This document shows, in pieces, positions 1 through 12,300 of a stretch of DNA of 64,000 nucleotides. Under the pieces are notes generated by a model. It did not search any database, was not told the origin of the DNA, and saw nothing but the letters and a program-made list of their open reading frames with translations. This DNA comes from Oscarella lobularis (Eukaryota > Porifera > Homoscleromorpha > Homosclerophorida > Oscarellidae), in the NCBI RefSeq assembly GCF_947507565.1, contig NC_089176.1, positions 2,728,001 through 2,792,000 on the forward strand, written 5' to 3'. Positions within the stretch are counted from its first letter, which is position 1. Each line of letters opens with the position of its first letter. The position numbers were made by a program, and so were the translations under genes.

Positions 1-129
1 AAGTGAAGCGATTTTTGGTCTCGTCTAACGCGGTGGGTCATGACGAGATGATTCAGTGCTGATGTTTTTATCAATGTGTACAGTCAATACAGCAATTAAA
101 AAAGCAGTACTCCGATCTGTAATTTTAAG

Positions 130-530
130 CCCGCGCGTAAACGGGTGTTGCTAAGTTATTATTGAACATTGCGGTGTTGATGTCAATGAGCAAAGCAATG
201 TATTTAACAATTGAAAATAGAGAGGAAGCATTTGGATGCAGAGTGGCTGGACGACGCTCATGAGGGCTTGTCACGAAAGTCATCTTCCATTTGTACAACT
301 GCTAGTTTCTAGAAAAATGTGATATCAATGTCAAAAATAAGGTTTTGCAATTAATTAAATACTGTACAACGTACCGGTATTCCACCAATTCAAACATTTG
401 TTATTGTATCTGGCAATCTTTCTAGGCTGTAGCAGCTTTATAAGGTACAGTAGTCAATAGTTTAGAGCACAAAGAGGATGTAAAAGAAAACCTCAGCACG
501 TGATAGGTATAGTACTGTAGTATTTTTAAT
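130..530 (+). pseudogene. Ankyrin-repeat gene fragment (degenerate)
   Basis: Translated pieces read as ankyrin repeats: a helix pair beginning WTTLMRACHESHLPFVQLLV (about 248-308) followed by DINV, and an upstream piece ending in the typical GVDVNE turn. Frameshifts separate the pieces; the run of five A after TTTCTAG near 313 breaks the frame. The stretch is closely similar to 16007-16420, where the same segment leads into a Death-domain exon. Here that exon is missing and unrelated sequence follows. I read it as the 3' part of a duplicated CARD-X-ankyrin-Death gene whose start lies left of the window. It is probably not functional. Confidence 0.6.
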
Positions 531-721
531 CTCAGACGACGTGCGCTAGGGAGGCGGGGTTAGCGGGCCAGCCAATAAGGAGCCGAGTGCGGATGTGTGG
601 CGACACACATTCATTCGCAGTGGCGTGGTTTTTGCGCAGACGCAGAACTCGCGATCGAAGGCTCGGATCGAGTACGTTCCGGACAGCAGATCTATGACGG
701 TTATTTCAAATTAAGCTGTCA

Positions 722-2307
722 ATGTCGTCGTTGGGTAGCACAGGCGATTCCCCCGTATCTTCGCTGGCATCGTCGCTAGCGCCGTCGCTGGCATCGTCTC
801 GCGAGTCCGTCGCATCTTTTGGTTCGCTCGAACGACACGTCGAAGAGGAGAAGTACTCAAAAAGTAAGCCGGAGAACCGAGCGCATAACAATGTAACGAT
901 GTTAAGCCAAAGAATCTGCGTGCATATGCTCAAAGCTGCATTTGAGGCCATCTCTTATGGGCAGACTCTCCAAAAGAGGCGGGGGCCCCTTTAGAGGGTT
1001 ACGAACACGTGTCTAAGCTAGCAACGTGGGTGTGGTCAGGGGCGTGGAAGCAGAAATTCATGTAGCGTATAATGACGTACTCGATCCATGGATACCTCCC
1101 TCGCTCGTCCCGGATGCTCCGTTTAGAATCTGGGATGGTTCCGCCCCTTTCACGCCCATTTGCCCACGCATTATGCCAACCCTCTAACTCCCGTTACAAT
1201 AATAGCAAATGTACACTTCATGCTAATGTTTATTTTCCTTTAGTTTGCCAATCGATAGAAGAGCGGAAATACAAGAAGATTTTTTCTGCCGAGAAATCTT
1301 TCGATGAAAGTGGAGGAAGGATATTCGCTGACGCTGACGCTATCGTTTTATCCATTCTTCCGGGAGCCTTGAAGGCCAAAACGTCAATCGTTATTTCAAT
1401 CCTATCAAGTTGTGACGGTTCCGAGAAGTCAACCATCATCGAATTGAGACCACATCTCATGGCCTTCTCCCAATCGGCGCTTCTAAGAGTCTCTCACCAC
1501 GCATCGAAAGTGGCTATATGCTATGCCAAAGATGTCGGTCCCTATGAGTTCATCGGTCACGTTGCTGAGGACCATCCTCGGTGTGAAAGCGAGACGATGA
1601 ACATATCATTCAACAAATTCTACATCGACATGCAGATGATGTCGTTTTGCCGAATCTGCGTCACCGAGCATAGCAGTTCCTTCCCTGCCAGCCTTCTTTT
1701 CTTTTTGCCGAAGTCTATGTCTAGTGCAGTCGGAGTTACGACGTGTACGTAAATGAATTCCTAGTTACTGAGCCGAACCGCTGATTTCATGTGTTTAGCA
1801 CGGACTGAGTGTCAGGGCGAAGTCTATCTATCATGCTCCCATCCAGGCACTGTTGGCATCAACATTGTAAAACGCGAATGCACTTTCATTAAATTAAACG
1901 TGAACGTGTTATTTTTGCAGGACATCAACGAGAGAGGTTCAATGAAATTCAACAGAAGGGTTACTGTTAAAGTTTCCGAGTTCGACTCGGTGTGTGTTCG
2001 GCCAAGTCAAGGGGACTGTCAATGGGCCCTCTCGCATCCGGTCACGTTCAAGTCTCAACATATAAAGGACGTGTTCACAGCGCGGGAAGGTCAGCTTGGC
2101 TACTCTCAGGCGACGGATTTTGCTGTAGTCCAGGGCAAAACAAGACTGGGAGCAGCAGTTGCTGTTGATGTCTTTGACAAGGACGGCAACTCGAAGTTCT
2201 CCTCAACATACAAATTGGATTTTGTATCACATGTTCCAGGTTAGCCTGATATTCACTCATTGATTTCTTTGGAATCTTTTTTTAAAGGTCCTGACTACTA
2301 CAACTGA
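722..2307 (+). CDS. ZU5-like domain protein, possibly ZU5-UPA
   Basis: Five exons fit without a frame break: 722-863, 1244-1744, 1799-1866, 1921-2239 and 2288-2307, giving 349 aa. The N-terminus (about residues 1-47) is Ser-rich and disordered-looking. Residues from about 65 read SFDESGGRIFADADAIVLSI, then LPGALK, the start of a ZU5 fold in which a GG turn is followed by a P-G-A-L loop. The later part (VSEFDSVCVRPS onward, then an alternating strand pattern) could be a UPA-type domain, which is less sure. ZU5 and UPA occur in UNC5, ankyrins and PIDD, where they sit near a Death domain; none is encoded here. The 54-bp segment 1867-1920 has splice signals but is also open and in frame, so its removal is optional. 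It lies beside other death-fold genes, which suggests a role in the same signalling. The function is unknown. Confidence 0.6.
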
Positions 2308-2552
2308 AGAGATTCATGTTTGAACTACATATTTGACGCTACAGCAATATTTTTTCTGTGATTTGTGTACTGATGCAGTGTGATGCAAGAAAACCGAAAT
2401 ATTGCACGTGTAGGAGAGATTTGAGCAGAAATAGTTCTAGTCGGCGTCCCTTTCGTGCAAGCGGTGATATATCCTGGGGCCTGGGGCGTGGACGTGCATC
2501 TAAAAAGGAGAATTAATAAAATATGGTACGGTAAAGTTAATTTTAAAATTAA

Positions 2553-4066
<1,514 letters not shown>

Positions 4067-4231
4067 CCTTAAACAAGAGAGAGTGAGAAGTGAGTCCCAG
4101 ACGCATGCCCCTACCGCCCCCGCAACGAGATAGTCAAAAATTACGTTAGGCGTAGTATGGTCAAGCATGTTTACTGGTCATTTTTGAGATGCATGGAACA
4201 AGGTGTGAGTAAAATGCTACTATCTAATATT

Positions 4232-5101
4232 TCATGTTTTCTGTTTCGACAGTGCAGTCAATCCTTCTATGACTGTGGGATACTTCAGCTCTACTCCAAG
4301 CTCTCTTTTCACTTTTTCGTTGCTGACGCGTCTGTTGTCCATGTACCACGCTTTCATCCATGCTACATTATCGTCTTCCCAGTCAATAAGTGGCAAATCG
4401 TCTTTTCCTAGCAGTTTGCAAACGTGCTCCAGTACCTCTTGACTACTCATTGGCACTTCATCCACCACATTATAAACAGCAGGATTTGACTTCGATGGAT
4501 TATTCATCGAAGCGATGACCACACTCACAATATCATCAACGTGAATCCGATTGAAAACGTGACCAGGTTTAGATATTCTGTTCTTCGTCCGACCCGATTC
4601 TACGGAATCCAAGAAACTCCTCCCCTCGCCATATATGCTTCCCAGGCGAAACACGTGCACCGGGACATTTTTCTCGACGCCCAACTCGATCCACTTCTGT
4701 TCAACGGCAACTCGGCGTCGACCTCGATTCCCGGACGGACGAAGCGGCGAGGATTCGTCCACCCAAGCTCCGTCGGCGTTTCCATACACGGAAGTTGCCG
4801 ACAAATAGCCGATCCACTGTAAATTGGGCGCGGCGAGTAGAGCGTCGCGATGCGAGGCGAGAACGGGATCGCTTCCGTCGTCGAGCGGACCGATGGTTGT
4901 CAGGAGGTGAGTGACGTCTTTGAGACGAGGCTCGATGTCGCGCAAGGGTGTCGTCGGCGCGTCGAATACGTGCGTTTCTATGGGCAGTTCGTCTGCACGT
5001 TCTGGTGACCTGCACGTTCCTGCAATTGACGTCACGTGCTCTGAAAAGTGCTTGGCGATGCGAATACCGCAGTATCCCAGTCCAAAAATGAATACACGCA
5101 T
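4232..5101 (-). CDS. NAD(P)-binding SDR, YeeZ-like epimerase/dehydratase family
   Basis: A single open frame of 289 aa without introns. The N-terminus reads MRVFIFGLGYCGIRIAKHF, a Rossmann dinucleotide-binding loop (G-x-G-x-x-G). Around residue 97 YLSATSVYG marks the SDR catalytic strand with Ser and Tyr. A GAWVDE stretch, a HVFRLGSIYG strand (about 150) and an NRIHVDDI motif (about 183) follow; these are typical of the extended/atypical SDR group that includes bacterial YeeZ. The usual Lys four residues after the Tyr is absent, as I recall for this subgroup. The substrate is unknown. The first codon is 60 bp from the CARD-Death start on the other strand, so the two may share a divergent promoter. 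The lack of introns among intron-rich neighbours fits retroposition or transfer from bacteria. Confidence 0.82.
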   Translation of the reverse strand: MRVFIFGLGYCGIRIAKHFSEHVTSIAGTCRSPERADELPIETHVFDAPTTPLRDIEPRLKDVTHLLTTIGPLDDGSDPVLASHRDALLAAPNLQWIGYLSATSVYGNADGAWVDESSPLRPSGNRGRRRVAVEQKWIELGVEKNVPVHVFRLGSIYGEGRSFLDSVESGRTKNRISKPGHVFNRIHVDDIVSVVIASMNNPSKSNPAVYNVVDEVPMSSQEVLEHVCKLLGKDDLPLIDWEDDNVAWMKAWYMDNRRVSNEKVKRELGVELKYPTVIEGLTALSKQKT

Positions 5102-5160
5102 TACAGTATCCCAGAAAGAAAAGCACGTCCCGGATAGGTCTACGCCCCACTTGGATCAGA
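5102..5160. promoter_or_regulatory. Divergent intergenic region, SDR / CARD-Death
   Basis: Only 59 bp separate the two opposed start codons, so both 5'UTRs and any core promoter must lie here or within the genes. Bases 5131-5160 match the 5' flank of the broken paralogue (14815-14844), but upstream of 5131 the similarity ends. The conserved 110-bp block of the other CARD genes is therefore missing here. Confidence 0.5.
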
Positions 5161-6069
5161 ATGAGTACCTCTCCGGCCAAGCGAATTGTTCCTGTTTACG
5201 ATAAAGCGGTAGTCGCTCTTAGTACGCTTCTTATTGGAGGAAGCTTTGTCGACCGGCTCGTGGCAAAGAGCCTGCTGCTACCTATTGATCTTGAGAATGA
5301 TCTCCGCCGTCAAATCGCAAACAAGAGGCCTGATGAAGCCGCTAGGCAGATCCTGAACATACTAAGAAAAGGGACAGATGAGAAGATGTTAACGTTTTTG
5401 GATGTTCTGAAGCAATTTGACGGTGGGCATGAACTCTTGAAACTGTTGGGCGAAGAAGTGTCACCGTTGCCAGAAACTGAGTCGGCGCCATTTGAAAAGA
5501 GAGGTGAGATCGAAAAAGCGAAAACGTGGCTAATAAATTTGTACATGTATGTCTGCAACAGAGAAAGCCTCGGAATCAACAGCGCTGGGGGTAGTGCTAA
5601 AATTTATCAGAGGCTTCCAATTTTGATGGTTGACAACCGAGTTTAGGAAGATCCGGTCTCGCGTTCAGGAGACGACTACACGGCACAAGCAATCGCTGTG
5701 ACGTCTCATTTATCTGATCGTAATGTCATCAAATCAAATACCTTTTTGCTCATCTTTGTCGTAGGTACATCTTTTTTTGAGAATCGAATAGTTGAGGAGA
5801 AACACATTAACGCTTTGAAAAGGTCAATAGTTGAAAACGATGATGAATTAGTTGAACTGGCCATGGCGTTCGGCTGGAGGCATTCTGAAGGACGTCAATT
5901 TTGCATGGATTGCAAAGAAATGAGGCTTCATATGAAGTTTTTCCTTTTGGTGAAAAAGTGGACCTATAAACTAGGCGACACGGCCACAATAGGAAAGCTG
6001 ATCAGCGCTCTAGATGACATTGAAAAAGGAGGAGAAGCAAAAAGAATTTTGCTGTCAATAGTGCACTAG
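5161..6069 (+). CDS. CARD-Death adaptor protein (RAIDD/CRADD-like layout)
   Basis: Two exons, 5161-5503 and 5765-6069, join in frame (343 + 305 nt) into 215 aa. Residues about 1-105 are a CARD: GGSFVDRLVAKSLL, then DLENDLRRQI, then EAARQILNIL and LDVLKQFDGGHELLKLL, matching the helix pattern of the family. Residues about 120-212 are a Death domain: DDELVELAMAFGW, a W near FLLVKKWTYK, and TATIGKLISALDDI. CARD plus Death in about 200 aa is the layout of vertebrate CRADD/RAIDD, which bridges a Death-domain protein to a CARD protease. The 261-bp intron still holds a decayed piece of the X-domain exon found in the paralogues (ASESTALG, about 5556-5580), so this short form arose by loss of the X and ankyrin parts. 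The CARD is about 80% identical by eye to that of the next gene. Confidence 0.82.
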
Positions 6070-6152
6070 TAATCGATTGTGCATGTTCGTTCCCGTTGTA
6101 CAACATGTAATGTCGCCTTAGTATGATATGAGTCATAGTTTGATTTACACCT

Positions 6153-6258
6153 TATCCGGGTCGGAGCACTCTCGACGCTTGCCTTTCTCCAGATCCTTTC
6201 TCCTCGTTTTCCTTCGTTCTCTGCTCGGAAACGAAAATTGCCACAAAGCGTTTTGGTG
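6153..6258 (+). promoter_or_regulatory. Shared upstream block, copy 2 (CARD-ROCO-TIR-NB-ARC gene)
   Basis: The block recognised before USP7 recurs 46 bp upstream of the start codon. It contains TATCCGGGTCGG, a partly duplicated CTTTCTCC tract, CTCGGAAACGAAAATTG and GCGTTTTGGTG. A short stretch around the GCAGCATTAACACG of the other copies is missing. It is likely a promoter/5'UTR. Confidence 0.55.
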
Positions 6259-6303
6259 CCAGGTTAGATAATCTGTACTTCGCACGCACGACACAGAGCT
6301 ACG

Positions 6304-9300
6304 ATGAGTACCTCTCCGGCCGAACGCATTGTTCCTGTTTACGTCGAAGCGGTAATCGCTCTTAGCAACCTTCTTGATGGAGGAGGAAGCTTTGTTGACT
6401 GGCTCGTGCCAAAGAAGCTAGTGCCAACTGATCTTGAGAATGATCTGCGCCGTCAAATCGCAGACAAGAGGCCTGATGAAGCTGCTAGGCAGATTCTGAA
6501 CATGCTAAGAAAGGCGACAGATGAAAAGATGTCAGCGTTTTTGGACGTTCTGAAGCAATTTAGCGGCGGGCATGAGCTGTTGAAACTATTGGGCGAAGAA
6601 GTCTCGCCGTTGCCAGAAGCTGAGTCGGCGCCATTTGAAAAGAGAGGTGAGATCGAAAGGCGAAAGCGTGGCTAATTTGTACACGTATGTTTTTATGCAG
6701 TCATGTCCACTGCCGTTTCTCCGTCTACAACAAAGAGAGCCTCGGAATCGACAGCGCTGAGGGTAGCGCTAGATTCATCAGAAGATGTCGGTTCTGTTTT
6801 TCAGCAGAGTTCAGTCGGTCAAAGCCTTCTAGGTGTCATCTCCACAAGTGAACCTCTGTCTGCTGAAGTGGCGCTAAAGCCATCTGCAACCAAAGACGTT
6901 TGGGTTTTTATTGATGATAGCAAGAGGCTGAAGAAAACGTACAAAAAACAAAAACGGCAATTAATAGATTGCGTACGTCTCATCGTGGAGCTGATTCAGA
7001 AGCAACATGTTAACGTCATTGCTATTTTTGTGCCAAATTTGAAGTATGCGGAGAAACCTATGACCACAAGTGTTTTTGTGGAAAAGTCCTGTTCTGTATT
7101 GCTGCGTTTGCCTAAGACAACTGTTGAGTCATTTAAGACTGAAAAAGAGAACTTTTATCAATATATTACTCGTCTGATGAAGGTGACGTGTGATCAGATC
7201 GTCATCACTGAAGGAAGCTGCAACGTCAACTTTACAGTACCGGGAGAAGGCCTGATTCAGCTGATTTGCAGCCTGTCAAATCCCAACAACTTCACGTATC
7301 TACTTGAATTGGACAGCCTGGCCGAAATTCAAATACCTGGTCTTGAACCATTTCCGCTGGCTCTTCTAGCAAGGACGAAATATTCTGTACCAGAACAAAT
7401 TGGTAGGTCACTGCAATTATTTTCTTTTCAAACGATGATGTGTCTTTAGGCATAGGCGACTGCCAACCAGAAGTCACTCCTGCGTTCTTAGATCGCCTGT
7501 ATACCTCCGGTGCAATAAGTAGTTCAGAGTACGACTATGCTGTAGCTTGTGCTTCCTATTGTCAGTGGCGAAAGTATATTCAAAAATTGCTCAGACGACG
7601 CCCAAGCAGAGACAGTTGCATGGCAGCAGACTATCATGTGGCTGTTGAATTGGCTATTTGCATTCACGAAGGATTTCGTCGAGACCTTACTGTGGGACTA
7701 ATGAAATGGCTACAAATTTCGGAAAACAGAATTGAAATTGTGAGCCGTTTTAGCCGTTTTTTTAGAGCAAAAAGAGTACTAGTTATCAAGGATTTCATGC
7801 TAGTACAAACTCTGGTTGTATCAAAGCAGGGCCCTGATCAACTGACAGATCTTAATTGCGTACGAAGAACGTTAGAGCAGTTTTTGCCTGCGAAAGTATG
7901 GCTGCCAGAAGATGGTTTCAAAACGGGCACATTGCTTCTTCAAATGACTGGAAAAGATGCACTGAACTTGTTGCTATCTATTCTTAATCCTTTGTCAAGT
8001 CAATACTTGGCAAAAGCGTTGTCAAAGCGCCTGGCTGGAGATGCGACATCGTTGGAGTTTGTCTTTGGAGATTTGCCTGTTTTGACAATTAAAGTTTCAT
8101 CGGAGCAGAAAAGAGCGAAGTATAAGGCTGCTGTTAATCACGCGCTCCCAGCATTGGACGATGAAACTAAAAGCAGGGTAAGACTAGTACACGTAGTTGC
8201 ACAAATGATATGTGTTTCTAAGGTGCTTTTGGCTGTTAATGATATTCTTGCCTTGCCGGGCAAGGAGCAGTTCAAGTGTCTCTGCGATCCTATGATACCG
8301 AACATCGAGTACGTTCTTCAGAGCTTACTTAGAGCGTTTTCTGACAATCAGCAGTGGAAAGACGAGTGCTTGCTTTATGCTACAGAGAAAGAGGAGCTCT
8401 ATTTTGCTAACCAACTACTTGCTGCGGGAGCGAAGCGAACAGAACATTGCTTACGTATAGCAGCGCGAAATAGAGAATACTTTATGCCTCACAGACTCCT
8501 CCAATTGCATCAGGAAACCAAGAAAGTCACGCTGCGCGGCAGCTACTTTCAGCTTGAGTCTAATCTCACGGAACGTTCTATAAATTTGCTAGAAGCTCAA
8601 GAAAGAATTAATACTTTACGCTCAGCTTTGGAGGCATGTAAGATGAGAAGGAGAAGCGCAACAACTTGCTTCTCGCAGCTGGACGAATCGGAGAAGTATA
8701 TTCAGGAGACCAACAGCAAAGTATTCTGCTTAAAATTTTCATGTTATTTAATTGAATACTAATATTCACAGATAAAATGTTTACCTGAGAAAATGATGTA
8801 CTCACAGACAATACCAAACCTGGTGCCGGTGCGAAATATCAGAACCAGTGAGTTACTGGCAAGGCTGCAACAGATACGGGTAAGTCCGCTTAATTAATAC
8901 CATTCCTGCAATACGCAGCATATCTTGCATGCAGCCGCTGAGAGCAAAATCGACGTTAAAAGTACTTTTAAAAGCGACAGAAGCAACGCTGCAAAAGGTA
9001 AGATGCGCATTTAGGAAAAGTCTCCTCTCTTCTCTCCTCACCTCACCTAATGTTTGCTTCGTGCATGCATGTGGGACAGATAACGAAAATGTGTGCAAAA
9101 AGGGAGTGGTCCACAGAAATTCAGAAGTACTACAACTTCTTAGTTGAGAAGGGAGAAAGTCATGATAAAGTCCGAATGCATTTGTTGAAACTTGTTGTCT
9201 GCTTAAAGCAAATGTTTTAGGACGAAAAGATTCCTCAGTATGAGTATGCAATGGGAGAGCGAAGGAAGACATTACGAGACGCTTTGGTAAGAGCACGATT

Positions 9301-12300
9301 CTTTAATTAATTGATGTCGTTTTTAAATTCGTGTTTAGAACAAGAGCAAGTATTCAAAATTGCTCGAATTGGGAATAACAAAGCCTTCAAAAATTAAAGT
9401 ATGTCTAATCGGCAATAAAGGAGTAGGAAAGACGACCTTAACAAAGTCGTTACAACGCATGCAAGCGAAAGGTTCAGAGAGAAAAATTCGCGTTAACTAG
9501 TCCACAAATCCGGATCTTTTTACAGCTGGCGAAGTGGTATTTTGCGATTTCTCGGGTCACTCAAATTTTCACAAAGCGCACAGTCTTTTCTTGTCGGAGT
9601 CAAACACGCTCTATCTTCTCGTCGTTGACTTAACCGAATCAGAAAAAGAGATACAATTCTGGTCATCGTACTGGCTGTCTCTAACGAAATGTAGCATCGG
9701 ATCCTCAAGCAAAAATAATGTAATATTAATTGGAAGCAGAGGAGACAAGACAGATGGTCGATACTTGATGAAACGCCTCCTTAATTCATTGAAGGCTAAA
9801 TTTTCAAACTGTTTCAGCCTGTATAAAAGAACGTTTGCTCTGGACTGTCGTGAGAGCAAATCAAAGACGATGCAGAATCTCCGGGAACACATTGGTCGAT
9901 TGAAAGAGAAATGCATTGAGGTTTGATAGGCGTGAGGCTTACGTGAGTTACGGCAGAGTTTATACTTAGAGTGCAATGAACGTTCCTAAAATTGCTGAAG
10001 AAGTGCAGTCGTCGTTACTTCCTGAATTGCGTGACATTGTAGTGGACTCATCAGATCCTTTGATTGCCCTGAAAAACGCGAATCGTCTTCCTCACTTTAT
10101 TGAGTGCGTTCATTGTCATGCCGCTCTTACAGTGGTATTTCTAATCTTGTAAACCTAGAGTTAAAAAAGACGAAAAGAAAACGTTTTTGGAAGTCGTTGA
10201 AGAACATGAAATACTGAACGAGTTGGACCTTTCCAGAGAAGCGGTACACTGTATTTATTCACGTAATTGTCAGACTGCAACATATTGATGCGTACTTTAC
10301 TCTAGATAAAAGCAACAAGCTGTCATCTCCTTCTTCAAACAAACTTCTTTTGTCTTCTTATTGATTGGAATATTTTCAGAGGTCTACCAAAGGACACACT
10401 GATTTCCCTCGTTCAGTTCCTAGATGAGATGGGAGAGGTGAGTTATTTGTTTTTTCTACGACTCCTTTTACGTCTATGCTTTATAGATTATTGCACTTGA
10501 CAAGTACGTCATCTTGAACCCGTCTTGGCTGCGCCACAATGTTATTGGTCCTCTCATGTCGTCTAATGACTTCCCTATTTACATGAAAGGTATGGACAAC
10601 CTGAACGGATCAATGAGCCTTGATCAAATCAATGATGCACTTCAACAATTTAACGTGAAACAGCACATTTCAATTGAAGAAATAATGAAAATACTTTGCG
10701 CACTTGAATTGTGTTATCCAGTGCTAGACAAAGAGAACGTATTCCAATTCCCAGCTCTTATAGAGGAAAGACGCCGAGACGTTATGTGGGAAGTGAAAAA
10801 GAACATGGTTGTACATCGTCGCCTTCAATGCAGAGACAGTACTGACATAATCGCTCCAGGAACGATTCCTTTTCTTCAGACGCGATCGGTTGTGTCTCTC
10901 GATCCATGTCCAATGATCTGGAAAGATGGAATGGTTTTGCAGAAGCGACTGACTAATTTCAAAATCGAAGGACTTATCGAATTGCAAGAAGGAACCAAGA
11001 TTGACATATTTGCGCGCGGTCCCGTTCACTCGGAAAAGGAGTGTTTGGAATTTATGAAAGAAATGGTTTCGATGACGATGAAAGTCTTGGACGAAAGAAG
11101 TCCGGGCACGATACTAGGTTTGGACACGCCACTAGGCGATGTAGATCTAAGAAGAGATCGGGACACGGACGTTTACATATGCCACGGGCGCGCGGACACG
11201 CAGGCGGCGTCCGATCTCTACCACGCCCTGAAAAAAGATCACCCGGGCATCAAGGTGTTCTACGGCTACGACAAGGAATCGATCGTCTGGGGACAGTCAA
11301 CGATCGCGTCGATTCAAACGAATCTCGCCGCCGCGCGTCTCGCCGTCGTTCTCGTTTCGAACGAGTCGCTTCGTTCGTTCGATCATCGGCTCGAGTTTGA
11401 TTCGCTGCTCGATCGGCAGCGAAGCGAGGAGAAGGAATTCATTCGCCCCGTACCCGTACTTATCGGTCGCGTCGACGCGAAACGCTTCAAGGCGACGATG
11501 CCGTTCATCGCCACGCTTCGTTCGCTCGAAATCGACGATGATGCGACCGGTTCGAAGCGGTTCGAAGCGCTGTGCGGACACCTCATAAGTCAACTGACAG
11601 GTTTGTTTTTCGTGGGGGGTGGGGGAAGCATGACCTTCCTGTTTGTTATCTAGATGAACCGGAATTTCGGCAACGCTCGCTCAGCATGGATCGCAGCAAC
11701 GTGCCGCTCCTTCCTACGCTCTGCGATCGCAATCGAATCTCGTTCGATTTGATCGAATGGCTCGAGACGAAAACGCGAGGAATGCGAGTCGCGGGCGCGA
11801 GAAACGCCGCCTATTCGGCTCCTCTCGCTTTTCTCTACGGTCTTCCCGGCATCGGAAAGAGCGTCGTCGCCAAGGCATTCGGCCACATGGCGTACGATCG
11901 CAATTGGCGCGTCGTCTACGGAGACGCGACCGATTGCGAATCGGCGCATGCGCTCGGCGAACGAATCGTCGACGCTCTCGGCCTCGATCTCTCGTCGGTT
12001 TCTCCGCAACGCGCTCTGGTCAAAGCGTCTCGCGACGGCGAACGAGTCGCGCTCATACTCGACGGATGCGATCGACTAATCGAGACGAAGACGAGCGAAT
12101 TCGTCGACTTTCTCGCCGACGCGCTCCAAGCGCGACGAATAATTCTCAAAATTCTCGTGACGTCGCGAACGCGACTCTATCAGAATCGATTCGACGACGT
12201 CGTTTTCGACGTCGGTCCGCTCGAGGCGAGCGACGCGGCGCAATTTCTCGAGCGGCAGATTCGGTCGGAAATTCGCGCGAGTCAAGCCGATAGTCTAGCG

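Noticed and set aside
4701-5180. 159-aa minus-strand ORF overlapping the SDR gene
   Set aside because: Out-of-frame Arg-rich shadow of the SDR coding sequence.
6304-6675. CARD as a separate short gene ending after RRKRG
   Set aside because: The frame past 6646 runs into an intron; the donor at 6647 and the acceptor ending at 6700 join the CARD in phase to the next exon.
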